Assembly: GCF_000826525.2 (NCBI RefSeq) | Contig: NZ_LN651328.1 | Coordinates: forward strand, 328,432-392,431 | Direction: 5' to 3' | From: Mobilicoccus massiliensis | GTDB lineage: Bacteria > Actinomycetota > Actinomycetes > Actinomycetales > Dermatophilaceae | Length of the DNA stretch: 64,000 nucleotides | Part shown: piece by piece, positions 10,479 to 18,710 of the stretch | Numbering within the stretch: position 1 is the first letter of the stretch | How the letters are laid out: the number at the start of each line of letters is the position of its first letter | Notes under the pieces: model-generated | Databases searched by the model: none | What the model was told of the DNA's origin: nothing | What the model saw: only the letters and a program-made list of their open reading frames with translations | Translations under genes and position numbers: made by a program

Positions 10479-11036
10479 TCAGACCTCCCGGCTCTCGACG
10501 GGCTCCCCCGCGTCGGCGCCTCCGCCGGGATCAGACGGGTCCAGGACGTCCTCGACGAGGTTCGCGAGCTGGATGAGCACGATGAGCGCGCCGCAGACCG
10601 GGGCGACGGCGTACACGAGCCCGCGGGAGATGCCGAGCAGCGCCGAGAGGTCGGGCATCGCGCTGCTCGCGAGCCAGGCACCGCCGACCGCCATGACGAA
10701 CAGGGCGAAGACGAGGACGAGCACGTCCACCAGCACGATCGCCGCGGTGCGCAGCGGTGCGGGCAGGCGGTCGCGTACGAGCGTGAGGGCCATGTGGCGG
10801 CGGGTGGTGAACGCGTACGCGCCGCCGATGAACCCCGTCCAGATGAGCAGATACTTGACGAGTTCTTCGGTGAAGTCGGCCGGGCTGCCGAGCACGTACC
10901 GGGTGACGACCTGATAGATGACGAGCACGGTCATGACGGCGAGCAGCAGCGCGCCGATCGCGGCGAGCACCCCGCCGACGACGCGGTTGACCTGCCGCGC
11001 GAGCAGGAGGGGTCGAGCGGTGGTGGCGTGGTTCAT
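10479..11036 (-). CDS. TRAP transporter small permease (DctQ), system 1
   Basis: Small four-helix membrane subunit (185 aa) that pairs with DctM. Typical features are the first helix VLAAIGALLLAVMTVLVIYQVVTRYVL, then FTEELVKYLLIWTGFIGGAYAF, the DctQ signature containing the conserved E-E-x-x-K-Y-L. The start codon overlaps the stop codon of dctP by 4 nt (ATGA) and the stop lies next to the dctM start, so the three transporter genes form one coupled unit. Confidence 0.92.
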   Translation of the reverse strand: MNHATTARPLLLARQVNRVVGGVLAAIGALLLAVMTVLVIYQVVTRYVLGSPADFTEELVKYLLIWTGFIGGAYAFTTRRHMALTLVRDRLPAPLRTAAIVLVDVLVLVFALFVMAVGGAWLASSAMPDLSALLGISRGLVYAVAPVCGALIVLIQLANLVEDVLDPSDPGGGADAGEPVESREV

Positions 11037-12118
11037 CGCTGCTCCTGGCGGGTCGAGGAGATGATGTCGAGGACGCGGCGCACTCCGGGGTACTCGCCCG
11101 CGAACTGCTCGTTGAGCGAGGCGGTGGCCTGCCGGAAGGCCTCGCGGTCGACGTCGGCGACGAACGTGACGCCCTCCTTCCGGGCCTCCGAGCGTGCCTT
11201 CTCGACCTCCTCGGCCCAGGCCTTCTTGTGCCGTTGGGTGGAGGCGTCCGCCGAGTCGACGACGAGCTGCTGATCCTGGGGCGAGAGCCGGTTCCACGTG
11301 CGGGTGCTCATGACGAGCATGTCGGGGATCATCGTGTGCTCGTCCTCGGAGAACACCTTGGCGACCTCGCCGTGCTTGCTCTGGGTGAGTGCGGTCTCGT
11401 TGCTCTCGGCGCCGTCGACGATCCCGGTCTGCAGGGCCGTGTACACGTCGCCGAGCGGCATGACGACTCCGCTGCCGCCGAGGGCCCTCATCATCTCGGT
11501 CTGCGAGCGCATGTCCTGCACGCGGATCTTGAGGCCGCGCAGATCCTCGGGTCGCCGGATCGGCCGATCGACGGTGTAGAACGAGCGCGCGCCGGAGGTG
11601 TACCAAGTGAGGCCGATGAACCCGTCGTCGCCGGTCGAACGGAAGAACTCGTGCATGCCCGGGGAGTCCATGGCGGCGTGGTAGTGCTTCTCGTCGGAGA
11701 AGACGAACGGCAGGCCGAACGCGTGGTAGCCGTCGGCGTACGTCGCGAGCCCGGGAGCCGAGACGCGGGTCATGTCGAGCACGCCTGCCTGCAACTGCTC
11801 GAGCTGCTCACGCTCGGTGCCGAGCTGACCGTCGGGATAGAGCTCGACGACGATCCGCCCGCCGCTGTCCTTCTTCACCTGCTCGGCGAAGTCCACGAGG
11901 GCCTTGGAGGTCACGTGGCCGCTGGAGAGGCTGTGCGCCAGGACCAACCGCATCGGGTGCTCCGGTCGGGCGTCGCCGCTGGCCTGCGCCCCGTCCTGGC
12001 GGCCGCATGCGGTGAGGGCGACCATGACCGCCGCGAGCAGGAGGGCGAGGACGCCCGAGGCGCGGCGGCGTCTCGGGCCGTCGAAACGGCGGTGCGGCGC
12101 ATCGAGTGGCGGTGTCAT
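11033..12118 (-). CDS. TRAP transporter solute-binding lipoprotein (DctP), system 1
   Basis: Extracytoplasmic binding protein of 361 aa, anchored as a lipoprotein (hydrophobic segment ending MVALTAC-GRQ). The DctP fold is shown by LRGLKIRVQDMRSQTEMMRALGGSGVVMPLGDVYTALQTGIVDGAESNE, including the arginine (KIRVQ) that binds the substrate carboxylate in characterised members. It begins 10 nt after the GH31 gene ends, so glycosidase and transporter are co-transcribed. The substrate is probably what the GH31 enzyme acts on or its relatives; its identity is not visible. Confidence 0.92.
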   Translation of the reverse strand: MTPPLDAPHRRFDGPRRRRASGVLALLLAAVMVALTACGRQDGAQASGDARPEHPMRLVLAHSLSSGHVTSKALVDFAEQVKKDSGGRIVVELYPDGQLGTEREQLEQLQAGVLDMTRVSAPGLATYADGYHAFGLPFVFSDEKHYHAAMDSPGMHEFFRSTGDDGFIGLTWYTSGARSFYTVDRPIRRPEDLRGLKIRVQDMRSQTEMMRALGGSGVVMPLGDVYTALQTGIVDGAESNETALTQSKHGEVAKVFSEDEHTMIPDMLVMSTRTWNRLSPQDQQLVVDSADASTQRHKKAWAEEVEKARSEARKEGVTFVADVDREAFRQATASLNEQFAGEYPGVRRVLDIISSTRQEQR

Positions 12119-12128
12119 GGCGGGCCTT

Positions 12129-14624
12129 TCACATGCCGATCATGTCGAAGGGGCGGAACGAGAGGGCGACACGATGATCGCCTCGTGGCCTCGGGTAGCG
12201 GACGAGTGCCGACCGGCGGGTCTGGGAGTAGTACCAGCCGCGCTCGCACCGCTCGAACGCGCGGCGATCGAGCAGGTGGGGCAGCGGGTCGCCGTCGACG
12301 CTCACCCACAGCGGCGCCCGCTGGGTGGCGACGACGTCGAGGAGCACGCGCGTGAACGGCGACTCGAAGGGCCCCTCACCGGTGAACGTCAGGATCGTCT
12401 CGTCGTCGGCGGTGCGCATGGCGATGCGGGTGAGCAACGAGACCCCGCGCTCGTGCTCCAGACTCACTCCGTCGTCCTCGTAGAGCTCGAAGTCCCCGTC
12501 GCACCCGGGCGCGCACACGAGGCGCAGGGTCTGCTCGTCCGCCCCGTCGGCGCCCCCACCGGCCATGGGGACGATCCCGCCGGCGCGAAGGAACACGGGG
12601 ATCGAGTCGAGGTCGACGGGCAGTTCGACGACCTCCCCGCCGGGGTACGGGCGCCGCGTCCACAGGTCGACGAACTCCTCACCCGCGGGCAGGTAGACGC
12701 GTCGGGTGGCGGCGCCGGGCTCGACGACGTTCGCCACGAGCAGCGCGTCGCCGAGCATGAAGTCGACGCCCTCGGTGTCGCACACGGGATCGTGCTGGAA
12801 CGCGCTGCACATCGGCTCGACGATGGGCAGGCCCGTGCGGTGTGCCCGCGCCATGAGCGAGTACAGGTACGGCATCAGGGCGTAGCGCAGGTCGATGGCG
12901 CGGCGGATGCGGTCGGTCTGCGCCGAGTACATCCACGGCTCGGTGACGGTGTTGTCGACGTTGACCGAGTGGATGGAGAACCGCGGCTGGAACACGCCGT
13001 GCTGCACCCACCGCACGAAGAGCTCCGGCCCGGGCGCCGGGCCGTGGAAGCCGCCGATATCGCTGCCGTTGTTGGCGACTCCCGACAGGCTCATGCCGAG
13101 CATCGTCGCGATGTTGCCGCGCAGACTCTCCCACGACGTCGCGTTGTCGCCCGACCACGTCTGCGCGTACCGCTGGATGCCGGCGTGACCCGCGCGGCAG
13201 ACGACGAACGGGCGCCGATCGTCGCCACGGGCTCGAATCGCCTCGTGGGTGACGCGGCACATGAGATCGGCCATCACGGTCCGCAACCGGGCCACGGTGC
13301 CGCCGCGACCGTCGAAGGAGCAGCGGGCGTCGAGGTCGACGATCGAGTCGTACTCGCAGTTGTCGTTCCACACCGACGCCGTGCCCATCTCGAGCACGTG
13401 CGCGGTCAGCCGTCGCGCCCACTCCGTTCGCGCCACCGGATCGGTGAAGTCGACGAAGTGACCCGGCCCTCCCCACCACGTGCCGACGACCGGGTCGTCC
13501 GCGTCGGCACGCCTGATGAACAGGCCGGCCCGCCTCATCTCCTCGACGTCCGGATGCACGAGCAGCACCCCCGGTTTGACGTTCGGCGACACGGTGATGC
13601 CCCGCTCGCTCATCGCGGCGAAGAACCCGGCGGGGTCGGGAAAACGCTCGTGGTTCCACGTGAACACGCAGCGTTTGAGACCGGCTTCGGTCTCCTGCTG
13701 GGTGTATCCCGACGAGAGCTGGAACCCGTCGATCGGCATGTCGTAGGCCCGCGCCGTGTCGACGAAGCCGAGGACCGCCTCGTCGCACGCTGCCGGGAGC
13801 TCGGGGTAGTACATCGACGAGCCGAGGTAGCCCAGCGCCGCCCGTGGAAGCATCACCGGCCGCCCCGTGAGGCCGGTGTACCGGCGCACGACGTCACGGA
13901 TGCGTGGGCCGGCGATGACGAAGAGGTCGATGTCGCCGCCGTCGCTGCGATGGGTGACGTGCGGAGGCCAGTAGTTGGAACGCGAACGGCCGAGGTCGAA
14001 CTCGCACTCGTACGTGCCGTGGTAGAAGTACCCGACCGCCACCCGACTCTCGCCGCCGAGACGGACGAAGAACGGGATGTGCTTGTAGAGGGAGTCGGTG
14101 CGATCCGGGTCGTAGCCCATCGCGTCGCTCGGGCTCATCGTCAGCAGGTGGCCCGCCTTGTCGAGCGGGCCGGTCTTCTCGCCGAAGCCGTAGAACCGGT
14201 CTCCCGGGGTGAACCGGTGCGTGTGCAGTCGGCGAGCGTTGAGGTCCTCCCGCCAGCCCAGACCGGCGACGTCCTCGTGCAGCACGGTGCCGTCGACGTC
14301 GAGCACCCGCAGGACGAACGGGTCACGCAGGACCTCGACGGTCAGGCGCCGACCGCGGAGGCGGACGACGTCGCCCGCGTCCTCGACCTCCACCGGCATC
14401 GGCTCGACGCGCACGCGTTCGTCACCGAGCACGGCGTCGAGACGGTCCTCCCAGGCCGTCGTCACGAGGCTGTAGGAGGCCTCCTCGAAGTCGCCGTCGA
14501 ACCCGGCCCGGAGGCGCACGACGTCGTCGGTGACGAAGACCACGCGCACCTCGACACCGTCGGTGCGGATCCGGGTCCACGCACCCGCGCCCTCGACGGC
14601 GATGACACGACGACAGATGCGCAT
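12129..14624 (-). CDS. GH31 family glycoside hydrolase
   Basis: 831-aa retaining alpha-glycosidase of family GH31. An N-terminal beta-sandwich ends near RFYGFGEKTGPLDK, followed by a (beta/alpha)8 domain. The predicted nucleophile is Asp421 (VWNDNCEYDS) and the acid/base Asp493 (TWSGDNATSW), then GSDIGGF, then C-terminal sandwich domains. There is no signal peptide, so it acts in the cytoplasm. The start ATG 14624 has AAGGAG at good distance; the frame continues upstream without a better start. GH31 includes alpha-glucosidases, alpha-xylosidases and sulfoquinovosidases; specificity cannot be read here. Being first gene of a TRAP operon beside uronate genes, it may cleave an alpha-glycoside with an acidic group (inference). 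Confidence 0.88.
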   Translation of the reverse strand: MRICRRVIAVEGAGAWTRIRTDGVEVRVVFVTDDVVRLRAGFDGDFEEASYSLVTTAWEDRLDAVLGDERVRVEPMPVEVEDAGDVVRLRGRRLTVEVLRDPFVLRVLDVDGTVLHEDVAGLGWREDLNARRLHTHRFTPGDRFYGFGEKTGPLDKAGHLLTMSPSDAMGYDPDRTDSLYKHIPFFVRLGGESRVAVGYFYHGTYECEFDLGRSRSNYWPPHVTHRSDGGDIDLFVIAGPRIRDVVRRYTGLTGRPVMLPRAALGYLGSSMYYPELPAACDEAVLGFVDTARAYDMPIDGFQLSSGYTQQETEAGLKRCVFTWNHERFPDPAGFFAAMSERGITVSPNVKPGVLLVHPDVEEMRRAGLFIRRADADDPVVGTWWGGPGHFVDFTDPVARTEWARRLTAHVLEMGTASVWNDNCEYDSIVDLDARCSFDGRGGTVARLRTVMADLMCRVTHEAIRARGDDRRPFVVCRAGHAGIQRYAQTWSGDNATSWESLRGNIATMLGMSLSGVANNGSDIGGFHGPAPGPELFVRWVQHGVFQPRFSIHSVNVDNTVTEPWMYSAQTDRIRRAIDLRYALMPYLYSLMARAHRTGLPIVEPMCSAFQHDPVCDTEGVDFMLGDALLVANVVEPGAATRRVYLPAGEEFVDLWTRRPYPGGEVVELPVDLDSIPVFLRAGGIVPMAGGGADGADEQTLRLVCAPGCDGDFELYEDDGVSLEHERGVSLLTRIAMRTADDETILTFTGEGPFESPFTRVLLDVVATQRAPLWVSVDGDPLPHLLDRRAFERCERGWYYSQTRRSALVRYPRPRGDHRVALSFRPFDMIGM

Positions 14625-14810
14625 GTGGCTCCTTCGACACTGCTTCGGGCCGGACACGACTCTGAGCGTGAGCCAACCCCGACCGACCCGAGGCGGCCAA
14701 GGGGGCGCCACGAGACTCCGTACACCGTTCACCCGGTCGTCACCGTATCGACATCCCTCCGCCACCGGGAGTCCGGGCTATGGTCATCGGCATGTCCGGC
14801 GCCAACTCAT

Positions 14811-14824
14811 GGCAACAGCTGGCC
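14811..14824. promoter_or_regulatory. Weak candidate of the glucuronide-regulon operator
   Basis: GGCAACAGCTGGCC matches 10 of 12 arm positions of the palindrome GGCAAC-NN-GTTGCC seen upstream of uxaC. It lies between the divergent GH31 and dctP genes, 79 nt before the dctP start. By chance several such weak matches are expected in a window of this size, so this is only suggestive. Confidence 0.25.
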
Positions 14825-14902
14825 CGCCAGGGCGAATCCGGCCAGGCTGAGCCGAGCCCGGCGTTCGTCCGGGCGAGCCCCGATCGAGAGGACCGGCAGA
14901 AC

Positions 14903-15919
14903 ATGCGGGCCACAGTGCTCACAGCGGCCGCGGTGGGAGGAGCGCTCATGGTCTCCCTCGCCGCCTGCGGCTCGCCACAGGCGACGGGCGCGGGAGCCGA
15001 CGCGCCCGTGACCCTCCGCCTCGCGCTCAACCAGACCAAGGAACACCCGAGCTACGTGGCGCTCTCCGGGTTCGACCAGCGGCTCCGTGAGGCCACGGGC
15101 GGGCGATACCGCATCGACGTGTTCCCCAACGAGGTGCTCGGCGCCCAGCAGGAGATCCTCGGGCTCACCGGCGACGGCATCATCGACCTCGCCGTCATCT
15201 CGGGCACGCAGCTCGAGAACATCGACCAGGACTTTCGCGTCTTCAACCTCCCCCGGGTGTTCGACTCCGTCGCCCACCAGAGCAAGGTCATCAACGATCC
15301 GAAGATCGTCGGCGACCTCTACACCTCGCTCGAGGCGAGCAAGCACCTCACCGTGCTCGGCGGCTTCACCCAGGGCGAGCGCAGCCTCTACACGAAGAAG
15401 CCCGTCAACACGCCCGCCGACCTCGCCGGCAAGAAGATCCGCGTGCAGGAGAGCCCCGTGATGCTGCGCATGGTCACGACCATGGGCGGATCTCCGACAC
15501 CGATGTCGTACGGCGAGGTGTACACCGCCATGCAGGCCGGGGTGCTCGACGGCGCCGAGAACAACGAGGTCTCCTACTTCACCCAGAAGCACTACGAGGT
15601 CGCGCCGCACTTCACCTACACCAGGCACCTCGTGGGGCTCGACTACATCGTCGCGAACACCGAGTCGCTGCAGAAGATGGCACCGGCCGACCGCGCGATC
15701 TTCGACCGCGAGTGGACCAAGACCCACCAGGAGTTCGTCGTGCTCTGGGACAAGGCCACGAAGGACGCCATCACCGGCGCGACGGCAGCCGGTGCGCAGT
15801 TCCACGAGATCGACACCAAGCCCTTCGACGAACGGCTGGAGAAGATGTCGGAATCGTTCCTGCAGAACGACAACCAGCGACAGCTCTACCGTCAGGCGCG
15901 AGAGGCGGCCACGTCGTGA
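14903..15919 (+). CDS. TRAP transporter solute-binding lipoprotein (DctP), system 2
   Basis: 338-aa extracytoplasmic binding lipoprotein. The start ATG 14903 (MRATVLTAAAVGGALM) is chosen because it gives a clean signal peptide with lipobox SLAAC; a longer frame from 14780 would bury it. DctP signatures: GKKIRVQESPVMLRMVTTMGGSPTPMSYGEVYTAMQAGVLDGAENNE. It is only distantly similar to the first DctP of this window, so it is not a recent duplicate. It overlaps the following dctQ by 4 nt (GTGA). A role in sugar-acid uptake is suggested by the neighbouring uxaC/uxuB genes. Confidence 0.92.
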   Translation: MRATVLTAAAVGGALMVSLAACGSPQATGAGADAPVTLRLALNQTKEHPSYVALSGFDQRLREATGGRYRIDVFPNEVLGAQQEILGLTGDGIIDLAVISGTQLENIDQDFRVFNLPRVFDSVAHQSKVINDPKIVGDLYTSLEASKHLTVLGGFTQGERSLYTKKPVNTPADLAGKKIRVQESPVMLRMVTTMGGSPTPMSYGEVYTAMQAGVLDGAENNEVSYFTQKHYEVAPHFTYTRHLVGLDYIVANTESLQKMAPADRAIFDREWTKTHQEFVVLWDKATKDAITGATAAGAQFHEIDTKPFDERLEKMSESFLQNDNQRQLYRQAREAATS

Positions 15920-16548
15920 TCGCCGCCCGCCACGCCGTCGACCGGCTGCTCTCGTGGGCGTGCGTCGCCCTCTTCTCCCTGCTCGTCATCGTCGTCGTCT
16001 GGCAGGTCGTCACCCGCCAGGTGCTCGACTCGCCCGCCGCGTGGACCGACGAGGTGTCGCGGTACCTCTTCGTCTGGGTCGGGTTCTTCGCCACGGCCCT
16101 CGTGTTCTCCGAACGCGGGCACCTCGCCGTCGACGTCCTCGGCCGGCTGTTGCCGACGGCGGGACGACGAGCTCTCGGGGTCCTCATCCAGCTCGCGATC
16201 ATCGCGTTCGCGCTGCTCCTGCTCGTGTACGGCGGCCTGCGCGCCCTCGCCGGGGCGTGGGACCAGCACCTGCAGTCCATCCCCTTCACCCTCGGGCAGA
16301 TGTACGTCGTCATGCCGATCACCGGGGCGATCATCGCGTTCTATGCGTTCACCGAACTCGTGGAGATCGCACGCGGAAGCGTCGACCCCTTCCCCCCGGA
16401 GAGCGACGCCGAGGCCGAGAAGCACCTCGTCGGCGCCGAGGGCATCGCCACGGTTCTCGACGACAGGCGTGTCGACAGCGAACCGGGCGACCGTGAACCC
16501 GGCGATAGCGAACCCGACAACGGCGCCCAGCGCGAGAACCGGAGCTGA
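15916..16548 (+). CDS. TRAP transporter small permease (DctQ), system 2
   Basis: Four-helix small subunit, 210 aa. It starts at GTG 15916, overlapping the dctP stop codon. Conserved DctQ pattern: VVVWQVVTRQVLDSPAAWTDEVSRYLFVWVGFFATALVF. The C-terminus has an acidic tail of about 50 residues with imperfect short repeats (RVDSEPGDREPGDSEPDN), not usual for the family and probably cytoplasmic and disordered. The stop codon is 3 nt before the dctM start. Confidence 0.9.
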   Translation: MIAARHAVDRLLSWACVALFSLLVIVVVWQVVTRQVLDSPAAWTDEVSRYLFVWVGFFATALVFSERGHLAVDVLGRLLPTAGRRALGVLIQLAIIAFALLLLVYGGLRALAGAWDQHLQSIPFTLGQMYVVMPITGAIIAFYAFTELVEIARGSVDPFPPESDAEAEKHLVGAEGIATVLDDRRVDSEPGDREPGDSEPDNGAQRENRS

Positions 16549-16551
16549 CCC

Positions 16552-17862
16552 ATGGACCCCATCGTTCTCGCCGCCATCGTCCTCGTGGCCGGCATCGCGC
16601 TGTGCATCGCCTGCGCCGTCCCCATCGCCGTCGGCATCGGCCTGTCGACGTTCGCCGCGGCGTTCGTACTGCTCGATGCCGAGAAGGCCGCCCTCGTCAG
16701 CGCGCAGAAGATGTTCACCGGCATCAACAGTTTCACGCTGCTCGCGATCCCGTTCTTCGTGCTCGCGGGTGTCCTGATGAACAACGGCGGCATCGCCGGC
16801 CGGCTCATCGACGCCGCCAAGGTGCTCGTCGGGCGCATGCCCAACTCCCTCGCGCAGACCAACGTCGTCGCCAACGGCATGTTCGGCGCGGTCTCGGGTG
16901 CGGCCGTCGCCGCCGCGGCCGCCGTCGGCACCGTGATGACTCCGCGCATGAGGGAGGACGGCTACGACCGCTCGTTCGCGGCCGCCGTCAACGTCGCCTC
17001 CGCGCCCTCGGGCATGCTCATCCCACCGAGCAACACGTTCATCGTGTACTCCCTCGTGAGCAGCACCTCGATCGCCGCGCTGTTCATGGCAGGCGTCGGG
17101 CCCGGCCTCGTCTGGGTGAGCGCGTGCATGATCGTCGTCCTGCTCCTGGGACGCAGATACAGCGGTGTCCGGATGGTCGAACGCCCCACGTTCGCCCAGA
17201 GCATGCTCGTGCTCTGGCGGGCGTTCCCGTCGATGCTCATGATCGTCATCGTCGTCGGCGGCATCCTCGGCGGGTTCTTCACCGCCACCGAGTCCTCCGC
17301 CATCGCCGTCGTCTACTGCCTCGTGCTGGGCTTCGCCTACCGCGCGATCAAGGTGCGCGACCTGCCGGGCATCATCCTCGACGCCTCCCGCACGACGGCG
17401 ATCGTCATGATCCTCGTCGCCGTGTCGACGGCGCTCTCGTTCGTCATGTCGTTCTCGCACATCCCCGACGCCGTGTCCGAGGCGCTGCTCGGCCTCTCGT
17501 CGAACCCGACGGTGATCCTGCTCGTGATGATGGCGATCCTGCTCGTCGTCGGCTGCTTCATGGACCCGACGCCGGCGATCCTCATCTTCACGCCGATCTT
17601 CCTGCCGATCGTCGAGACGTTCGGTGTCGACCCGCTGCACTTCGGCACGATGATCGTCTACAACCTCTGCGTCGGGGTCATCACCCCGCCCGTGGGCAAC
17701 GTGCTGTTCGTCGGCGCGCGCGTGGCCGGGCTGCGCATCGAGCCGGTCGTCGCCAAGCTCGCATGGTTCCTGCTGGCGATCGTCATCGGGCTGTTCGTCG
17801 TCGTGTTCGTGCCGCAGATCTCGCTCTGGCTGCCGACCGCACTCGGGCTCGCGGGCGACTGA
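16552..17862 (+). CDS. TRAP transporter large permease (DctM), system 2
   Basis: 436-aa permease of about 12 helices. Signatures match the first DctM: NSFTLLAIPFFVLAGVLMNNGGI, AVSGAAVAAAAAVGTVM, ASAPSGMLIPPSNTFIVYS and PAILIFTPIFLPIVETFGVDPLHFGTMIVYNLCVGVITPPVG. It is the last gene of the rightward operon dctP-dctQ-dctM. It faces a leftward gene 72 nt downstream; I see no strong hairpin between them. Confidence 0.93.
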   Translation: MDPIVLAAIVLVAGIALCIACAVPIAVGIGLSTFAAAFVLLDAEKAALVSAQKMFTGINSFTLLAIPFFVLAGVLMNNGGIAGRLIDAAKVLVGRMPNSLAQTNVVANGMFGAVSGAAVAAAAAVGTVMTPRMREDGYDRSFAAAVNVASAPSGMLIPPSNTFIVYSLVSSTSIAALFMAGVGPGLVWVSACMIVVLLLGRRYSGVRMVERPTFAQSMLVLWRAFPSMLMIVIVVGGILGGFFTATESSAIAVVYCLVLGFAYRAIKVRDLPGIILDASRTTAIVMILVAVSTALSFVMSFSHIPDAVSEALLGLSSNPTVILLVMMAILLVVGCFMDPTPAILIFTPIFLPIVETFGVDPLHFGTMIVYNLCVGVITPPVGNVLFVGARVAGLRIEPVVAKLAWFLLAIVIGLFVVVFVPQISLWLPTALGLAGD

Positions 17863-17934
17863 CGCGCCACCCCGCCCTCGGGACGCAGAACGAAGACCCG
17901 CCAGCCGAGATCACGGTTGTGAGCTCGGGGCCAC

Positions 17935-18525
17935 TCAGGCTCCCCGCCCAGACCTCTTCGTTCGCCAGAGCCAGTTGCGTCGCCTGACCCGTGATGCGGC
18001 TGCGCTCACCCCGAGCGGTTTCGCGGGGCTGAAATCGAATTCAGGGCTGTCGGGCGGCAGTCCTGCCCACGCCACGTAGGGAAGATTCCGTCGGCTGAAC
18101 ACGGAGCGCATCGCCGTACCGAAGAAGCCCAACGCTACTAAGCCCTCCATCCCGAAAACGATCGCGTAGGTCAGCCTCGGGACCTTCTGCCACTCGCTGG
18201 CCCATCTAGGGCCAGGATCCAGCGTGAGCAACGTGTATACCGCGACCGCCGTGACAAGAATCATGATGAGCCAGAACCGGGCGAAACGGAGGTACGAGCG
18301 GACTTGCGGTGAGTCGGCATCCCGAAGTTCCGCCGCGAGCATGCGATCCCAGACTTTTGGGTCTGCTCCGGCCTCCACGAATTGCCTGCGGACGTCCAGT
18401 GCCTTTTCCACGCCACGGTAGGGGCTGCGCCGAAGCAGACCACCGATGAAACCCAGCACCGCGGTCACGATGGGGAGGGTGACAGTGAGGACCTTGATCA
18501 TCAGGTCCATCGTGGGGGCACTCAC
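17935..18525 (-). CDS. Hypothetical membrane protein
   Basis: Unrecognised 196-aa protein with about four hydrophobic segments (VLTVTLPIVTAVLGFIGGLL, FWLIMILVTAVAVYTLLTL and a pair near residues 120-140). An amphipathic basic stretch (VEKALDVRRQFVEAGADPKVWDRML) lies between helices 1 and 2 and the C-terminus is basic. The start is GTG 18525; ATG 18510 is equally possible because neither has a clear ribosome site. Codon bias is a little weaker than in its neighbours. The 185 nt between it and the end of uxuB hold nothing recognisable. Confidence 0.6.
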   Translation of the reverse strand: MSAPTMDLMIKVLTVTLPIVTAVLGFIGGLLRRSPYRGVEKALDVRRQFVEAGADPKVWDRMLAAELRDADSPQVRSYLRFARFWLIMILVTAVAVYTLLTLDPGPRWASEWQKVPRLTYAIVFGMEGLVALGFFGTAMRSVFSRRNLPYVAWAGLPPDSPEFDFSPAKPLGVSAAASRVRRRNWLWRTKRSGRGA

Positions 18526-18710
18526 GCTCGGGACATTAGCTGCTCAACGGCGTCCGGTGTCGCTCGACGCACGCTCGGCTCCGCGGGACGGGCCGTGACC
18601 CCGAGTCCAAGACCCGGGTGGGCGGGCGCCATCGACCGATTGTCGATGGCCTCTGAATGCGCGAACGGATCGTGCCCTTGGAGCCGGGCACGACCCCAGG
18701 AGCCTAGGCG

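Noticed and set aside
11904..15011. Very long open frame (over 1000 codons) on the plus strand opposite dctP and the GH31 gene
   Set aside because: It is antisense to two clearly conserved genes, is Arg/Gly/Val-rich without any motif, and such frames arise from the high GC content. The same applies to the long minus-strand frame at 37559-41380 and the plus-strand frame at 2044-4074.
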